A stretch of DNA of 64,000 bases from Saprospiraceae bacterium. GTDB taxonomy: Bacteria; Bacteroidota; Bacteroidia; Chitinophagales; Saprospiraceae. Position 1 is the first letter of the stretch, and each line of letters starts with the position of its first letter. Below are positions 53,792-63,171 of this stretch, piece by piece. A program made the position numbers and the translations under genes. Location of the stretch: NCBI GenBank assembly GCA_020628645.1, contig JAHDES010000023.1, positions 25,589-89,588 on the forward strand, read 5' to 3'. The notes under the pieces were generated by a model. The model saw only the letters and a program-made list of their open reading frames with translations, searched no databases and was not told the origin of the DNA.

Positions 53792-53944
53792 TTAAAGAAT
53801 ATTTAATATAATTTTTGGTTATGGAACACGGATATCAAGGATTTGGGTAGATTTTCACTGATTTTTTATCTTAACCAAATTTATTTCTGATATTTGACGT
53901 GTCAATCTTGTTCGTTTAAATAATTAATTTAAGACTAGACTTTC

Positions 53945-53961
53945 AAAGTTTGCTAAACTTT
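53945..53961. repeat. Palindromic repeat family 2 member
   Basis: AAAGTTTGCTAAACTTT forms a 7-bp hairpin with a 3-nt loop, 31 nt after the end of the coiled-coil membrane gene. Confidence 0.5.
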
Positions 53962-53991
53962 AAAAGATAAGTTTTTAAGTAGACAAATTGC

Positions 53992-55011
53992 TTAATCAAA
54001 GAAAGAATCGTATTGATTGTTGCCGCGCTCTTCTCGCTGTGGAATACGAACGGGTTGATCGAGATCAAGTACATTACTTTCATCATTGGCTTGAAGCACA
54101 AGGGTATCTTTTTCTTCTCCTAAGATTAAGGAAACGCCTTCTTTTTCCCATTTTTCGAGCATTTTTAATCCTTCTTCTTCAAAAACGCCATTTTGTAGAT
54201 CAACAGAGTTCATAAAATTAGAAGACATGTCCATAAAGCGTTCCATCTCTCCTACTTTATTCGCCACATCATCCGCAATATTTTCCATGGCGGCATCGAA
54301 CATCGCCCGTTTATCAGGATCACCAGAAATAACACTCATAGCAGATTTCATAGCAGAATGAGACGCTCGGATGGCTTTTCGTTCTTGCTCTTTGACCATC
54401 ACTTGATCCTGCACATCCTCCATCAATATCTCAGAATTTTCGTACATTTTCGTTAAAACTCGATAGAGTACTTCCATTTTTCGATAGAGGTCTTCTAAAC
54501 GCATATTGGATTCTTTCAAACGACCCGCTTTACGAGATTTTAGGATCATCATGGCTTGCTTATTTTTCGCTTTTGCTTTACTGGCAAGCGTCAAATCACT
54601 TTCGATTTGTTTTTTATTATTGACAATCAATTCTCGCAGTTTATGCATCTGTCCACGTAGTTTGGACACTTGCTTATTCATTTTACGAAGATTATCTTTC
54701 AAATCATCGATGTATGATTTCAGGATGCCAATTGGATCAATTTGTACGAATAAACCCGTTACCCAGCGCATGACACTTTTGTACATGTACCAGACGAGGT
54801 TGCGCATTCGAGAATCCAAAACCATGTAAACGATGGCGGCCAATACCATTAAAGCCACTGCTATACCGATAGTAGTCGTCAAGGCTGCCGCAATAGCTGC
54901 TCCAAATGTAGTGACGATGAACGCGCCACCAATGGCTAAACCAGCTAAGAAGATGGCTCCAGTAACGCCTTCAGGCCGTTGCCAAAACGATTTTCCTTTT
55001 GTCGTACTCAT
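53992..55011 (-). CDS. Membrane-anchored coiled-coil protein, PspA-like layout
   Basis: Two or three N-terminal membrane helices (about 17-62, e.g. AIFLAGLAIGGAFIVTTFGA) are followed by a short amphipathic stretch (MRWVTGLFVQIDPIGILKSY) and then a long coiled coil (about 100-230). The segment after DPIGILKSYIDDLKDNL resembles the start of PspA/IM30 helices, so an ESCRT-III/PspA-like membrane role is possible; this is inference. The last 60 residues are acidic. It is between the 229-aa coiled-coil gene and the OmpA-fused binding protein in one direction (128-nt and 200-nt gaps). Confidence 0.75.
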   Translation of the reverse strand: MSTTKGKSFWQRPEGVTGAIFLAGLAIGGAFIVTTFGAAIAAALTTTIGIAVALMVLAAIVYMVLDSRMRNLVWYMYKSVMRWVTGLFVQIDPIGILKSYIDDLKDNLRKMNKQVSKLRGQMHKLRELIVNNKKQIESDLTLASKAKAKNKQAMMILKSRKAGRLKESNMRLEDLYRKMEVLYRVLTKMYENSEILMEDVQDQVMVKEQERKAIRASHSAMKSAMSVISGDPDKRAMFDAAMENIADDVANKVGEMERFMDMSSNFMNSVDLQNGVFEEEGLKMLEKWEKEGVSLILGEEKDTLVLQANDESNVLDLDQPVRIPQREERGNNQYDSFFD

Positions 55012-55139
55012 TTTTATTGTTTAGTGCTTATCAAAAATTAAATTCCCTTTTTTCTATTTCTTCATTTAGTTCAAAATTTGTCATCAACAAACCAAATTTT
55101 TCTCTATTTGAAGAAAGTTGGTCATTAATTATTTGATGT

Positions 55140-55829
55140 TTACTTAATTAGATATTTTTTGATATTCTGTATGTCTAAAACGATTTGATCCATAATTTGA
55201 TGCAGTGCTGCTTCAAAAGATAGTTTGGTCGTTTGAATGCTTACTTTTTCTTTATTGATCGCATTATTTAAACTGCCAAGATTTTTTTCATGAGCTGCAA
55301 TTTCTTTTGTTAGTTGCTCAATTTGAGCTTTTTTATGTTTGATTTGTTCTTGTGCGTGTTTGAGTTGATTTTCGCGTTCTCCAATTTTACGGGTATAGCC
55401 CGCCGCTAATGCTTTTTGAAAATCGGCTTCTTGTTTTTTTAAGACATTGACATAATGACTTGCTGTATCGACTAATTTATCCGTGGTTAAACCCATTGAT
55501 TTAGCCATCGTATACGCTAATTCATACTTTTTAGCCTCTGGAAGTGCTTCATCTTTTAATGAACGAAGGGCTTCTTTATACTCAAAATAATCGTAGCCAT
55601 CGAGATTACTTGCAGCGAGGGCTTTGAGAATTTTATCTCTGGAAGAGCTGAGTTTTTTCGGATCAACTTTGGGGTCTGCCGTAGGGGAAGAAGAAGGAGA
55701 AACAGTGGGAGTAGTTTTCGCCTCTTGCTTTTTAGGAGATTTAGAATTTTCTTTTTTTTCAGTTTTAGGTGAAGGTTTGGCTTTACCTTCATCCTCTACT
55801 ATAAAAATTGATTTTAAGTTTTTAAACAT
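55140..55829 (-). CDS. Coiled-coil protein (229 aa) heading the transporter cluster
   Basis: N-terminus MFKNLKSIFIVEDEGKAKP, then a Lys/Pro/Ser-rich linker to about residue 60, a helical domain (RDKILKALAASNLDGYDYFE, a motif also like an EF-type or TPR helix pair) and a C-terminal coiled coil (about 150-215). No signal peptide, so it is cytoplasmic. No family name is known to me. Its conserved neighbourhood with a PspA-like protein and the transporter would be worth testing. Confidence 0.75.
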   Translation of the reverse strand: MFKNLKSIFIVEDEGKAKPSPKTEKKENSKSPKKQEAKTTPTVSPSSSPTADPKVDPKKLSSSRDKILKALAASNLDGYDYFEYKEALRSLKDEALPEAKKYELAYTMAKSMGLTTDKLVDTASHYVNVLKKQEADFQKALAAGYTRKIGERENQLKHAQEQIKHKKAQIEQLTKEIAAHEKNLGSLNNAINKEKVSIQTTKLSFEAALHQIMDQIVLDIQNIKKYLIK

Positions 55830-56044
55830 AGTACAGCTACAAATCTTAATTATGAAACACCAAAAGGTCGTATTTGGTGATTATTCTTCGATGATAAATG
55901 TCAATTTTTAGATCAATGCTACTATTTTGAATATTAATCTTTTATTTATAGACGAAGAATTTTTACAAAGTAAGAAAAAAACCTATAAATGCACAAAGAA
56001 ATAATGCATTAGTAATAAGCATGAATAAATTTACTGCGCTAGCT

Positions 56045-57340
56045 TTATTCAATTCGCTCTAAAATGGGTACATCTTTTACGACTATTTGCACAGTTCTTC
56101 TAATACGTCCTTCTAATAAAACAATCTTGCCATGTCGCAATTGATTTAATACTTCTTTTTGATAATGGCGAATGGTAATTAATTCTAAATCCTTGTCTAC
56201 CACTACATTAAACTCATCTTGTACCATTGAACAAAAACGCTCCACTCGATCATCAATATCCGTCACACAAATACTAAAACTGATGGCTGTATTTTGCATC
56301 ATGTGCACATTCAAACGACAGGTCGCTACTTTATCAAATATCTCTTTCAAATGATGCTCTGCCACAAAAGAAAAATCTCGCGTCGAAATGTGAATGAGGG
56401 CTTGATTCGTTTCTATAGCCACCATAGGCGGATAATGATCTTCTACCTCAGCTTTGATACAAGTGCCCGACCCTTCAGGCTCGATAAATGACTTTACAAA
56501 AAGAGGAATATTTTTATTTTGAAGCGGTTTAATCGTTTTCGGATGAATCACTTTTGCTCCATAATACGTCATTTCGATTGCTTCTCGATAAGACAGAAAA
56601 TCTAATTTGGTAACATTTTTAAATTTACGAGGATCAGCCGTTAATACGCCTTTCACATCTTTCCAAATGCTCATACTTTCTGCATCCAAACAATAAGAAA
56701 AAATCGCTGCCGTATAATCAGAACCTTCTCTTCCTAATGAAGTCGTATAATTGTCTTCCGTACTCGCAATAAATCCTTGTGTCAAAACAAAACCATCCTT
56801 TTCTAATAGGGGTTTGATTTTTTCTTGCATATTTTCCATCGTGGTATCCCACTGTACCCAAGCTTCTCGATAAATATCGTCGGTACGAATAATGCCACGT
56901 GCATCCACCCATTGCGTAGGCAATCCCGCATGATTTAAATACGCCGCAACAATAGTTGTAGAAACCAACTCCCCTACTCCAATCATTTGATCGTATAAGA
57001 AATCGTAATTTGGATCAGGTTCTTCGTCCAACACCCAATCTATTTCTACAAAGATATCATTAACGGTATCATACACTTCATGGGTGGGGTCAACTAACTC
57101 ATTGATGATCTGGTAATGCTGTTGTTTGAGTTGTTCTAGAAGATCCCTTGCTTCTCCTGTTTGTTGAGCGTGGGCTTGAATTATTTTTTCAATAGCATTT
57201 GTGGTTTTTCCCATTGCAGAAACTACAATGACTAATTTTTGAGTGCTATATTTTTGTAAAATAGACGCTACATTTTTTACAGAAGCAGCATCTTTTACTG
57301 ACGCTCCGCCAAACTTGAATACTTTTAATGAATTGGTCAT
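56045..57340 (-). CDS. Aspartate kinase
   Basis: The start at MTNSLKVFKFGGASVKDA (57340) sets the kinase motif KFGGASV at residues 8-14. Further motifs are VVSAMGKTTNAIE, LGREGSDYTAAIF and VHPKTI-type IHPKTIKPL. Two ACT-like regulatory segments fill residues about 305-430. A monofunctional 431-residue aspartokinase starts the lysine/threonine/methionine pathway; feedback inhibition through the ACT domains is expected. A TATATTTG -7 element lies at 57372-57365 on the minus strand, 25 nt upstream. Confidence 0.9.
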   Translation of the reverse strand: MTNSLKVFKFGGASVKDAASVKNVASILQKYSTQKLVIVVSAMGKTTNAIEKIIQAHAQQTGEARDLLEQLKQQHYQIINELVDPTHEVYDTVNDIFVEIDWVLDEEPDPNYDFLYDQMIGVGELVSTTIVAAYLNHAGLPTQWVDARGIIRTDDIYREAWVQWDTTMENMQEKIKPLLEKDGFVLTQGFIASTEDNYTTSLGREGSDYTAAIFSYCLDAESMSIWKDVKGVLTADPRKFKNVTKLDFLSYREAIEMTYYGAKVIHPKTIKPLQNKNIPLFVKSFIEPEGSGTCIKAEVEDHYPPMVAIETNQALIHISTRDFSFVAEHHLKEIFDKVATCRLNVHMMQNTAISFSICVTDIDDRVERFCSMVQDEFNVVVDKDLELITIRHYQKEVLNQLRHGKIVLLEGRIRRTVQIVVKDVPILERIE

Positions 57341-57364
57341 GTAGAAAAGATTTCTAAATTTGCG

Positions 57365-57372
57365 CAAATATA
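57365..57372 (-). promoter_or_regulatory. -7 promoter element of aspartate kinase gene
   Basis: Minus-strand TATATTTG, a perfect TAnnTTTG match 25 nt before the ATG. A matching -33 box is not evident. Confidence 0.45.
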
Positions 57373-57577
57373 CATAAAAGTGCGGATTGCTACATTCATT
57401 AATTCCTTTTCAAGACTTCGAATAATTATTTCAATATTTCATAACAAAAACTGTTTTGTTTTAAAAATATCATAAAAACTACAGCAAAAAACCCTCATAT
57501 TATTGCAATTCATTAAATTTATGTTTCTTTGGGGCGAAAGATAATCCTATTTATACTCATTTTCTAATGAGATTTTC

Positions 57578-57594
57578 CAAGTTAGTCAAACTTG
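57578..57594. repeat. Palindromic repeat family 2 member before oadG
   Basis: CAAGTTAGTCAAACTTG lies in the leader of oadG. It makes the upstream ATG at 57567 an unlikely start, because the start codon would be inside the repeat. Confidence 0.5.
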
Positions 57595-57617
57595 AAAGGT
57601 CAAATTTAAAGGCATCT

Positions 57618-57905
57618 ATGAGCGAAAGTTTAGGTACAGCATTTTTAGTTTTAATGGTTGGAATGATCACTGTTTTTGTGGTCTTGTTGCTTGTGGTTTT
57701 ATCCGGTCAATTACTGATTCGATTGGTCAACCGATTTCTACCTGCACCTTCCAATGATTATGGTTTAGTCGCTCGTAAAGCACCTTTTCAAACGGTCTCT
57801 TCTTCCAGTACTTCTTCTTCTAAAATAGCAGCTTTGGTGGCGGCAGTAGATATTGTAACGAAAGGAAAGGGGAAGATTACTAAGATTGAAAAATTGGATA
57901 AATGA
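57618..57905 (+). CDS. oadG: OadG-type gamma subunit of sodium-pumping decarboxylase
   Basis: From MSESLGTAFLVLMVGM the 95-residue protein has one membrane helix (LMVGMITVFVVLLLVVLSGQLL in two overlapping parts) with the typical VGMxxVFxxL motif, and a Ser-rich cytoplasmic tail. The gamma subunit holds the alpha and beta subunits together. The order gamma, alpha, beta follows on the same strand. Confidence 0.8.
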   Translation: MSESLGTAFLVLMVGMITVFVVLLLVVLSGQLLIRLVNRFLPAPSNDYGLVARKAPFQTVSSSSTSSSKIAALVAAVDIVTKGKGKITKIEKLDK

Positions 57906-57923
57906 TAATAAATAAATTGTTAT

Positions 57924-57970
57924 AGTTCGGAAACTCGAATATTATATTTAATCGAAGTTAGGAAACTTCG
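57924..57970. repeat. Palindromic repeat family 2, tandem members
   Basis: AGTTCGGAAACT (57924-57935) and CGAAGTTAGGAAACTTCG (57953-57970), with a decayed TTGAGAAACTGG near 57987, fill the oadG-oadA gap. Confidence 0.6.
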
Positions 57971-58082
57971 CCAATCAATACAAAAATTGAGAAACTGGAT
58001 TGATACTATTATACAAATATAGTTAAACTTGAAAGTTCTATACTACACTAAATAATTTTGCCGATTTAAAGGCTTCGAGATT

Positions 58083-59972
58083 ATGGGAAAAGAAATAAAA
58101 TTATGCCTCGTCTATCGAGATATGTGGCAGTCTTCAGGAAAATATGTTCCCCGCGTTGATCAACTCAATCGAGTGGCTCAACCTATCATTGATATGGGTT
58201 GTTTTAGTCGAGTAGAAACGAATGGTGGTGGTTTTGAACAAATTAACTTACTCTTTGGTGAAAATCCTAATCGAGCCGTACGAGAATGGACACAAGCCTT
58301 CAACGATCAAGGTATTCAAACTCAAATGCTCGAACGTGGTTTGAATGGAATTCGCATGAGTCCCGTACCTGCCGATGTGCGACGTTTGATGTTTAAAGTC
58401 AAGAAAAAACAAGGCACCGATATTGCGCGCTCTTTTGATGGCTTAAACAATCCTCAAAATCTAGAAAATTCCTTCAAATTTGCCAAAGAAGGTGGCATGA
58501 TCGCCCAAGCTGCCTTGAGTTTGACTTTCTCGCCTTTGCATACGGTGGAGTATTACATAGACTTGGCTATGAAATACTTGGAGCTTGGGGCAGAAGAAAT
58601 TTGTATCAAAGATATGGCAGGAATTGGACGACCTGTTTCAATTGGTAAAATCGTCAAAGGCATCAAAGATCGTCATCCAAATGTTTTGGTACAATATCAC
58701 GGGCATTCTACGCCAGGGCTTTCTGTGGCTTCTTCCTTAGAAGCTGCTCGAAATGGGGCTGATATAATAGATGTAGGAATGGAACCGCTTTCTTGGGGAA
58801 CAGGTCATGCTGATTTATTGACCATTCATGCGATGTTGAAAGATGCAGGCTTCTCTGTGCCAGATGTAAACATGAAAGCTTACATGAAGGTTCGTTCCTT
58901 AACACAAGAATTCATTGATGATTTTCTGGGGCATTACATCAATCCTAGAAATAGATACATGAATTCCTTGTTGATTGGGCCTGGTTTACCGGGTGGAATG
59001 ATGGGAAGTTTGATGGCAGATTTAGAAAATAATTTAAAAAGCCTCAATAAATGGCTCGCAAAACGCGATAAAAAAGCGGTTAATCAAGAAGAATTACTGA
59101 TTAAATTATTTGATGAAGTACAGCATGTTTGGCCTCGTTTGGGCTATCCTCCTTTGGTAACGCCTTTTAGTCAATATGTAAAAAATGTCTCCTTGATGAA
59201 TGTCATTCAGATGATAAAAGGACGGGAGCGTTGGTCAATGATGGATGAAAATACATGGGGTATGATTTTGGGTCGATCTGGAAAATTATTAGGGCCTTTA
59301 GACGATCATATTTTGAAAATGGCGCGCGATCAAGAACGCGAATTTTATACGGGCAAACCACAAGATTTATATCCAGATGAATTAGAATTATTTGCTGCTA
59401 AAATGGATGCCAAGGGCTGGGAATATGGTGAAGATGATGAAGAACTCATGGAATATGCCATGCACCCCACACAGTACGAAGATTACCGTTCGGGCAAAGC
59501 AAAAGAACGTTTTTTAGAAGATTTAGAAAAAAGAAAAGCTGCAAGTGGACAACAAGCTACTACTGTTCCTGTCGCTGCACCAAGCGGAACTTCATCTGCT
59601 GATTACCAACCCAAATCCATGATGATTGAAGTGAATGGAGAGCGATTTAAAGTCGCGGTTTCTTATGGTGATGAAGCACCTGAAAAAAGAGCAACACTTG
59701 AAGCACCCGCCCCTTCTCCAAGCCCATCTGTTCCTACGGATAGTAAAGCCATTTTAGCACCCTTAGAAGGGAAATTTTTCTTAACCAAAGAATCTTCTGA
59801 AACACCTATTCAGGTAGGTGATGTCATTCGAGAAGGCGATACGATTGCTTATATTGAATCCATGAAAGTTATCAATGCAATTGCTGCTGATCAATCAGGA
59901 ACAGTAGTGGAAATTGTAGCACGACATGGAGAAGAGATTGAAGAAGATGATGTGATTTTAAGGATTAAATAA
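58083..59972 (+). CDS. oadA: Carboxyltransferase alpha subunit with biotin domain
   Basis: The N-terminal TIM barrel shows the carboxyltransferase features: YRDMWQSS (a variant of RDxxQS), KDMAGIGRP with the carbamylated-type lysine, and VQYHGHSTPGL with the metal His pair. The C-terminal 70 residues are a biotinyl domain with IESMKVINAI, the lysine being the biotin site; a Pro/Ala/Ser linker lies before it. At 629 residues it fits oxaloacetate decarboxylase alpha. It transfers CO2 from the ketoacid to biotin, and OadB then releases it with Na+ export. A pyruvate carboxylase B-subunit role is the alternative, but the OadG/OadB neighbours favour the pump. Confidence 0.85.
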   Translation: MGKEIKLCLVYRDMWQSSGKYVPRVDQLNRVAQPIIDMGCFSRVETNGGGFEQINLLFGENPNRAVREWTQAFNDQGIQTQMLERGLNGIRMSPVPADVRRLMFKVKKKQGTDIARSFDGLNNPQNLENSFKFAKEGGMIAQAALSLTFSPLHTVEYYIDLAMKYLELGAEEICIKDMAGIGRPVSIGKIVKGIKDRHPNVLVQYHGHSTPGLSVASSLEAARNGADIIDVGMEPLSWGTGHADLLTIHAMLKDAGFSVPDVNMKAYMKVRSLTQEFIDDFLGHYINPRNRYMNSLLIGPGLPGGMMGSLMADLENNLKSLNKWLAKRDKKAVNQEELLIKLFDEVQHVWPRLGYPPLVTPFSQYVKNVSLMNVIQMIKGRERWSMMDENTWGMILGRSGKLLGPLDDHILKMARDQEREFYTGKPQDLYPDELELFAAKMDAKGWEYGEDDEELMEYAMHPTQYEDYRSGKAKERFLEDLEKRKAASGQQATTVPVAAPSGTSSADYQPKSMMIEVNGERFKVAVSYGDEAPEKRATLEAPAPSPSPSVPTDSKAILAPLEGKFFLTKESSETPIQVGDVIREGDTIAYIESMKVINAIAADQSGTVVEIVARHGEEIEEDDVILRIK

Positions 59973-59994
59973 ATTTGCCTTGTCGCTTGAATAA

Positions 59995-60023
59995 TCGTGA
60001 GACGACTTGAAGTCAGCCCACGA
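59995..60023. repeat. Palindromic repeat family 1 member
   Basis: TCGTGAGACGACTTGAAGTC then AGCCCACGA: a 29-nt imperfect hairpin, 23 nt after oadA and 14 nt before the oadB start. Related to the copies at 35752, 35846 and 63069. Confidence 0.7.
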
Positions 60024-60036
60024 TAAAAGTAAAAAA

Positions 60037-61242
60037 ATGGATATTCTACAGAAGTTATACGATATGACCGCTTTTGGAGAGTTAGCAGCGAATCCTGCTA
60101 CCTTGCTGATGTTGGCGATTGCGGTCTTGTTATTTTATCTGGGAATTTATAAACGCTATGAACCGCTTTTACTTGTACCAATTGCCTTTGGTTTGTTGAT
60201 TGCAAATTTCCCTGGGGGTAATATGAATGTGGTGACTTCTACCGATGCAAATGGTATTATGGACATGAGCTTAATCGAAATTGCGAAATATCATGGCATT
60301 ATGAATATGTTGTATTATGCCTTGATAAAAACGGGTTTATTGCCCCCTTTAATTTTTATGGGAGTGGGCGCGATGACTGACTTTGGCCCCATGTTGCGAA
60401 ATCTTCGTCTTGCCTTTTTTGGAGCAGCAGCACAATTAGGAATTTTTACGGTTTTAATTTCTGCGGTGGCATTTGGATTTACCTTAAAAGAAGCGGGTGC
60501 ATTGGGTATTATTGGAGGTGCAGATGGCCCAACGGCTATTTATACCGCTATCATTTTAGCACCTGAATTATTGGGGCCTATTGCAATTGCGGCTTATTCG
60601 TACATGGCATTAGTGCCTGTGATTATTCCTTTGGTCGTAAAATATACGATTAGTATCAAGGAATTGAAAATCAATATGAAGGAACAAGAAAAATTATATC
60701 CCAACAAAACTAAAATCAAAAATCTTCGTGCCGTCAAAATCATCTTTCCGATTTTATTAGCGACGATTGTTGCTCTATTAGTGCCTTCTTCTGTTCCATT
60801 ACTGGGAATGTTGTTATTTGGAAATTTAATCAAAGAAATTGGTACGGATACGAGTCGTTTATTTAAAGCTGCTTCTGATACGATTATGAATACAGCCACT
60901 ATCTTTTTAGGATTGACAGTTGGAGCAACAATGACGGCAGATACTTTTTTAAATTCGGAAACGCTCTTGATTGTAGTGGGTGGATTTATTGCTTTCGCGA
61001 TTTCTATTTTTGGTGGAATAATGGCGGTGAAATTGTATAATGTATTTTCTAAAAAGAAAATTAATCCGCTGATTGGCGCGACAGGATTAAGCGCAGTTCC
61101 AATGGCATCTCGTGTGGCTAATGAAATCGCCTTAAAGTATGATCCTAAAAATCATATTTTACAATATGCCATGTCGAGTAATATTTCAGGGGTGATTGGT
61201 TCAGCAGTAGCAGCGGGTGTCTTGATTTCGTTTTTGAGTTAG
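60037..61242 (+). CDS. oadB: OadB-type sodium-pumping beta subunit
   Basis: The ATG at 60037 (MDILQKLYDMTAFG) is preferred; the earlier start would read through the palindromic repeat. About ten membrane helices, with GVGAMTDFGPMLRN, GIIGGADGPTAIYTA and the C-terminal SNISGVIGSAVAAGVL, the conserved sites for Na+ and carboxybiotin in this family. It couples decarboxylation of carboxybiotin to Na+ export. It completes the gamma-alpha-beta set. Confidence 0.9.
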   Translation: MDILQKLYDMTAFGELAANPATLLMLAIAVLLFYLGIYKRYEPLLLVPIAFGLLIANFPGGNMNVVTSTDANGIMDMSLIEIAKYHGIMNMLYYALIKTGLLPPLIFMGVGAMTDFGPMLRNLRLAFFGAAAQLGIFTVLISAVAFGFTLKEAGALGIIGGADGPTAIYTAIILAPELLGPIAIAAYSYMALVPVIIPLVVKYTISIKELKINMKEQEKLYPNKTKIKNLRAVKIIFPILLATIVALLVPSSVPLLGMLLFGNLIKEIGTDTSRLFKAASDTIMNTATIFLGLTVGATMTADTFLNSETLLIVVGGFIAFAISIFGGIMAVKLYNVFSKKKINPLIGATGLSAVPMASRVANEIALKYDPKNHILQYAMSSNISGVIGSAVAAGVLISFLS

Positions 61243-61254
61243 TGTTTAGTTAAA

Positions 61255-62481
61255 TTATGGTTGCACATAGCCCACCAAACCTGCATACAGCCAATCTGCT
61301 AAATATTGACGATTTGCTTCTAAGATAAAGCGTTTTTGATCGTGCGGATTTCGGATATTTCCTAGTTCAATATACAGCCCTGTCGTTTTTGTTTCTCGAA
61401 GCATGTGTAAGTCACGTGCTGTTACCGTACCTGAATATTTACGGGAAGGATTATAACGTTTGTATTTGGCTTTGATGGTGGATTGCATTCCTTTGGCTAA
61501 TTCTTTTCCCTTTTTACTATTGGGGAAATAATAGAAAAAAACATCTGTTCGCTGTCCTTTAGAACGAGAATCAATGTGTACCGACACCATAATTTGCTCT
61601 CCTACTCCTTGCTTCTTATGCTTTTCGTACAATTCATTGATGGCATCTGAACGTTGAAATAGTCGTCTTTTTTGACCTCGTGGAATTTTGTAATTCCCAT
61701 AGCAATATTCATCATAATCACAAGCCAAATAATTGGCAGAACGAATACCATCATCTGGATCACGGGTAATCATGTATGCCGTCGCGCCATGTGTGATGAG
61801 GTTGCGACAAAGACGAAGCGCGACATCATAGGCGTATTCATCTTCACATAATTGATGCCCAGATCGACTGCCCACTGCCCCACTATCGGGGCCGCCATGT
61901 CCTCCCACGATATAGAATACTTTTCCTTTTAAGGAATTATCTTTTAAAGGAACATTCGCATATTTTTTACCAAAAATGGGGAAATTTCGTCCTCCAGATG
62001 CGGGTTGAGAAACATTAGCAGTGGTTTGATTGGGTTGTTCTTTACGGAGTTTTTCATTGGCATCCAATTGTTCTTTGGAGCAATGCAATTCATGATGCGG
62101 CACCCAAAGAATGCGACTTTGAATAATGGTTTGTTGGCGGAGTTTTTCGGCTAAAATTAGTTCATTGTATTCTTTAATGCGAATGGCTTTTTTCCATTCA
62201 TCAATTCCAATAGTCGAACGAATGGTTTTGCCATCATAATCATAAATTAAAACAGGAATAAAATACTTTTCTCCTGCTTGTAATTCTGATTTTTCACCTA
62301 GGTCATTTAAGACATAAAACTGCGTATAATTGCATTTATAATCCGCTAGATAATAGCGTTTTAATAAAGAATAAATGGAATCGCCTGTTTTTGCAGGTAC
62401 ACGATGATAATAAGGCTTGGCTTGCAGCAAAATACTCGCTGCAAGGAAGAATAGCAATGGGATAAGTTTGGTAAAGCTCAT
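61255..62481 (-). CDS. N-acetylmuramoyl-L-alanine amidase
   Basis: A signal peptide (LIPLLFFLAASILLQA) precedes a LysM-like segment (about 26-75: HRVPAKTGDSIYSLLKRYYL) and a linker. An Amidase_3 domain (about 185-405) follows with the zinc ligands GGHGGPDSG, CEDEYAYD and VSVHIDS and the catalytic Glu in LYIELGNI. Periplasmic; splits the amide bond between MurNAc and the stem peptide, as in cell separation or turnover. It is convergent with oadB (12-nt gap). Confidence 0.85.
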   Translation of the reverse strand: MSFTKLIPLLFFLAASILLQAKPYYHRVPAKTGDSIYSLLKRYYLADYKCNYTQFYVLNDLGEKSELQAGEKYFIPVLIYDYDGKTIRSTIGIDEWKKAIRIKEYNELILAEKLRQQTIIQSRILWVPHHELHCSKEQLDANEKLRKEQPNQTTANVSQPASGGRNFPIFGKKYANVPLKDNSLKGKVFYIVGGHGGPDSGAVGSRSGHQLCEDEYAYDVALRLCRNLITHGATAYMITRDPDDGIRSANYLACDYDEYCYGNYKIPRGQKRRLFQRSDAINELYEKHKKQGVGEQIMVSVHIDSRSKGQRTDVFFYYFPNSKKGKELAKGMQSTIKAKYKRYNPSRKYSGTVTARDLHMLRETKTTGLYIELGNIRNPHDQKRFILEANRQYLADWLYAGLVGYVQP

Positions 62482-62554
62482 TTTGCTTTAAATCGTACTA
62501 ATTAATGTTTTCTCAATTTTGGGTGAGATTATCAAATGCGAAAGTACAAATATT

Positions 62555-63043
62555 CTACAGATAATCCACCAAACGATAGGTATCTTCATGATCAAAAGGG
62601 ATCCCCACGTCTTTGCCCATGACCTTAACGTAAATCTTACCTACGGATCGTATGTCCATCGCTTGTTTTTTCCACGCACCAGAAAGGACATCTTTTAAAT
62701 TCTTGAAAATTTCTTTGTGATTAATAGGAATTTGAAAGGACAATGGCATCGTAAAATCACTATTGGCAGGCATTTTTACATTGGTATCTTGTACGATATG
62801 GGTGGATTTTTTACCATCAATAAATACATCAAATTCCATTTTGGAGATAGTGACACCTACAGGATTGGGATTATTCAAAACCATATCACTAGAAAAGGTC
62901 ACTGCCATATTGGGAGGTAATTTGACATTGCCAAATTTGACGTTTTGCAACTTGACAAATTCAGGATATTTTACACTATCTGAATCACATGCTTGAAAAA
63001 TTAGCAAACTTGCTATAAATAGTAGATATAGTTTAAATCGCAT
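62555..63043 (-). CDS. LEA2-like lipoprotein
   Basis: The start at MRFKLYLLFIASLLIF gives a lipobox (FQACDS). The mature domain (KLQNVKFGNV, TFSSDMVLNNPNPVGVTIS, DTNVKMPANSDFTMPLSF) has the LEA14/WHy pattern of LEA type 2 proteins. The role is unknown; a small periplasmic or outer-membrane lipoprotein. It follows a family-1 palindrome. Confidence 0.8.
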   Translation of the reverse strand: MRFKLYLLFIASLLIFQACDSDSVKYPEFVKLQNVKFGNVKLPPNMAVTFSSDMVLNNPNPVGVTISKMEFDVFIDGKKSTHIVQDTNVKMPANSDFTMPLSFQIPINHKEIFKNLKDVLSGAWKKQAMDIRSVGKIYVKVMGKDVGIPFDHEDTYRLVDYL

Positions 63044-63068
63044 CTGTTTAAAATAATTTATATTCCTA

Positions 63069-63098
63069 TCGTGTGGCCGATTCAAAATCGTCCCACGA
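63069..63098. repeat. Palindromic repeat family 1 member
   Basis: TCGTGTGGCCGATTC followed by AAAATCGTCCCACGA; the same ends (TCGTG...ACGA) and inner stem as the other copies, with altered centre. Confidence 0.65.
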
Positions 63099-63171
63099 TT
63101 AGTTAACGTTATAGATATTTTTTCTTCTAAAAATTATCATTTTGATTGGAAGATACAAGTTCCATTCTAAT

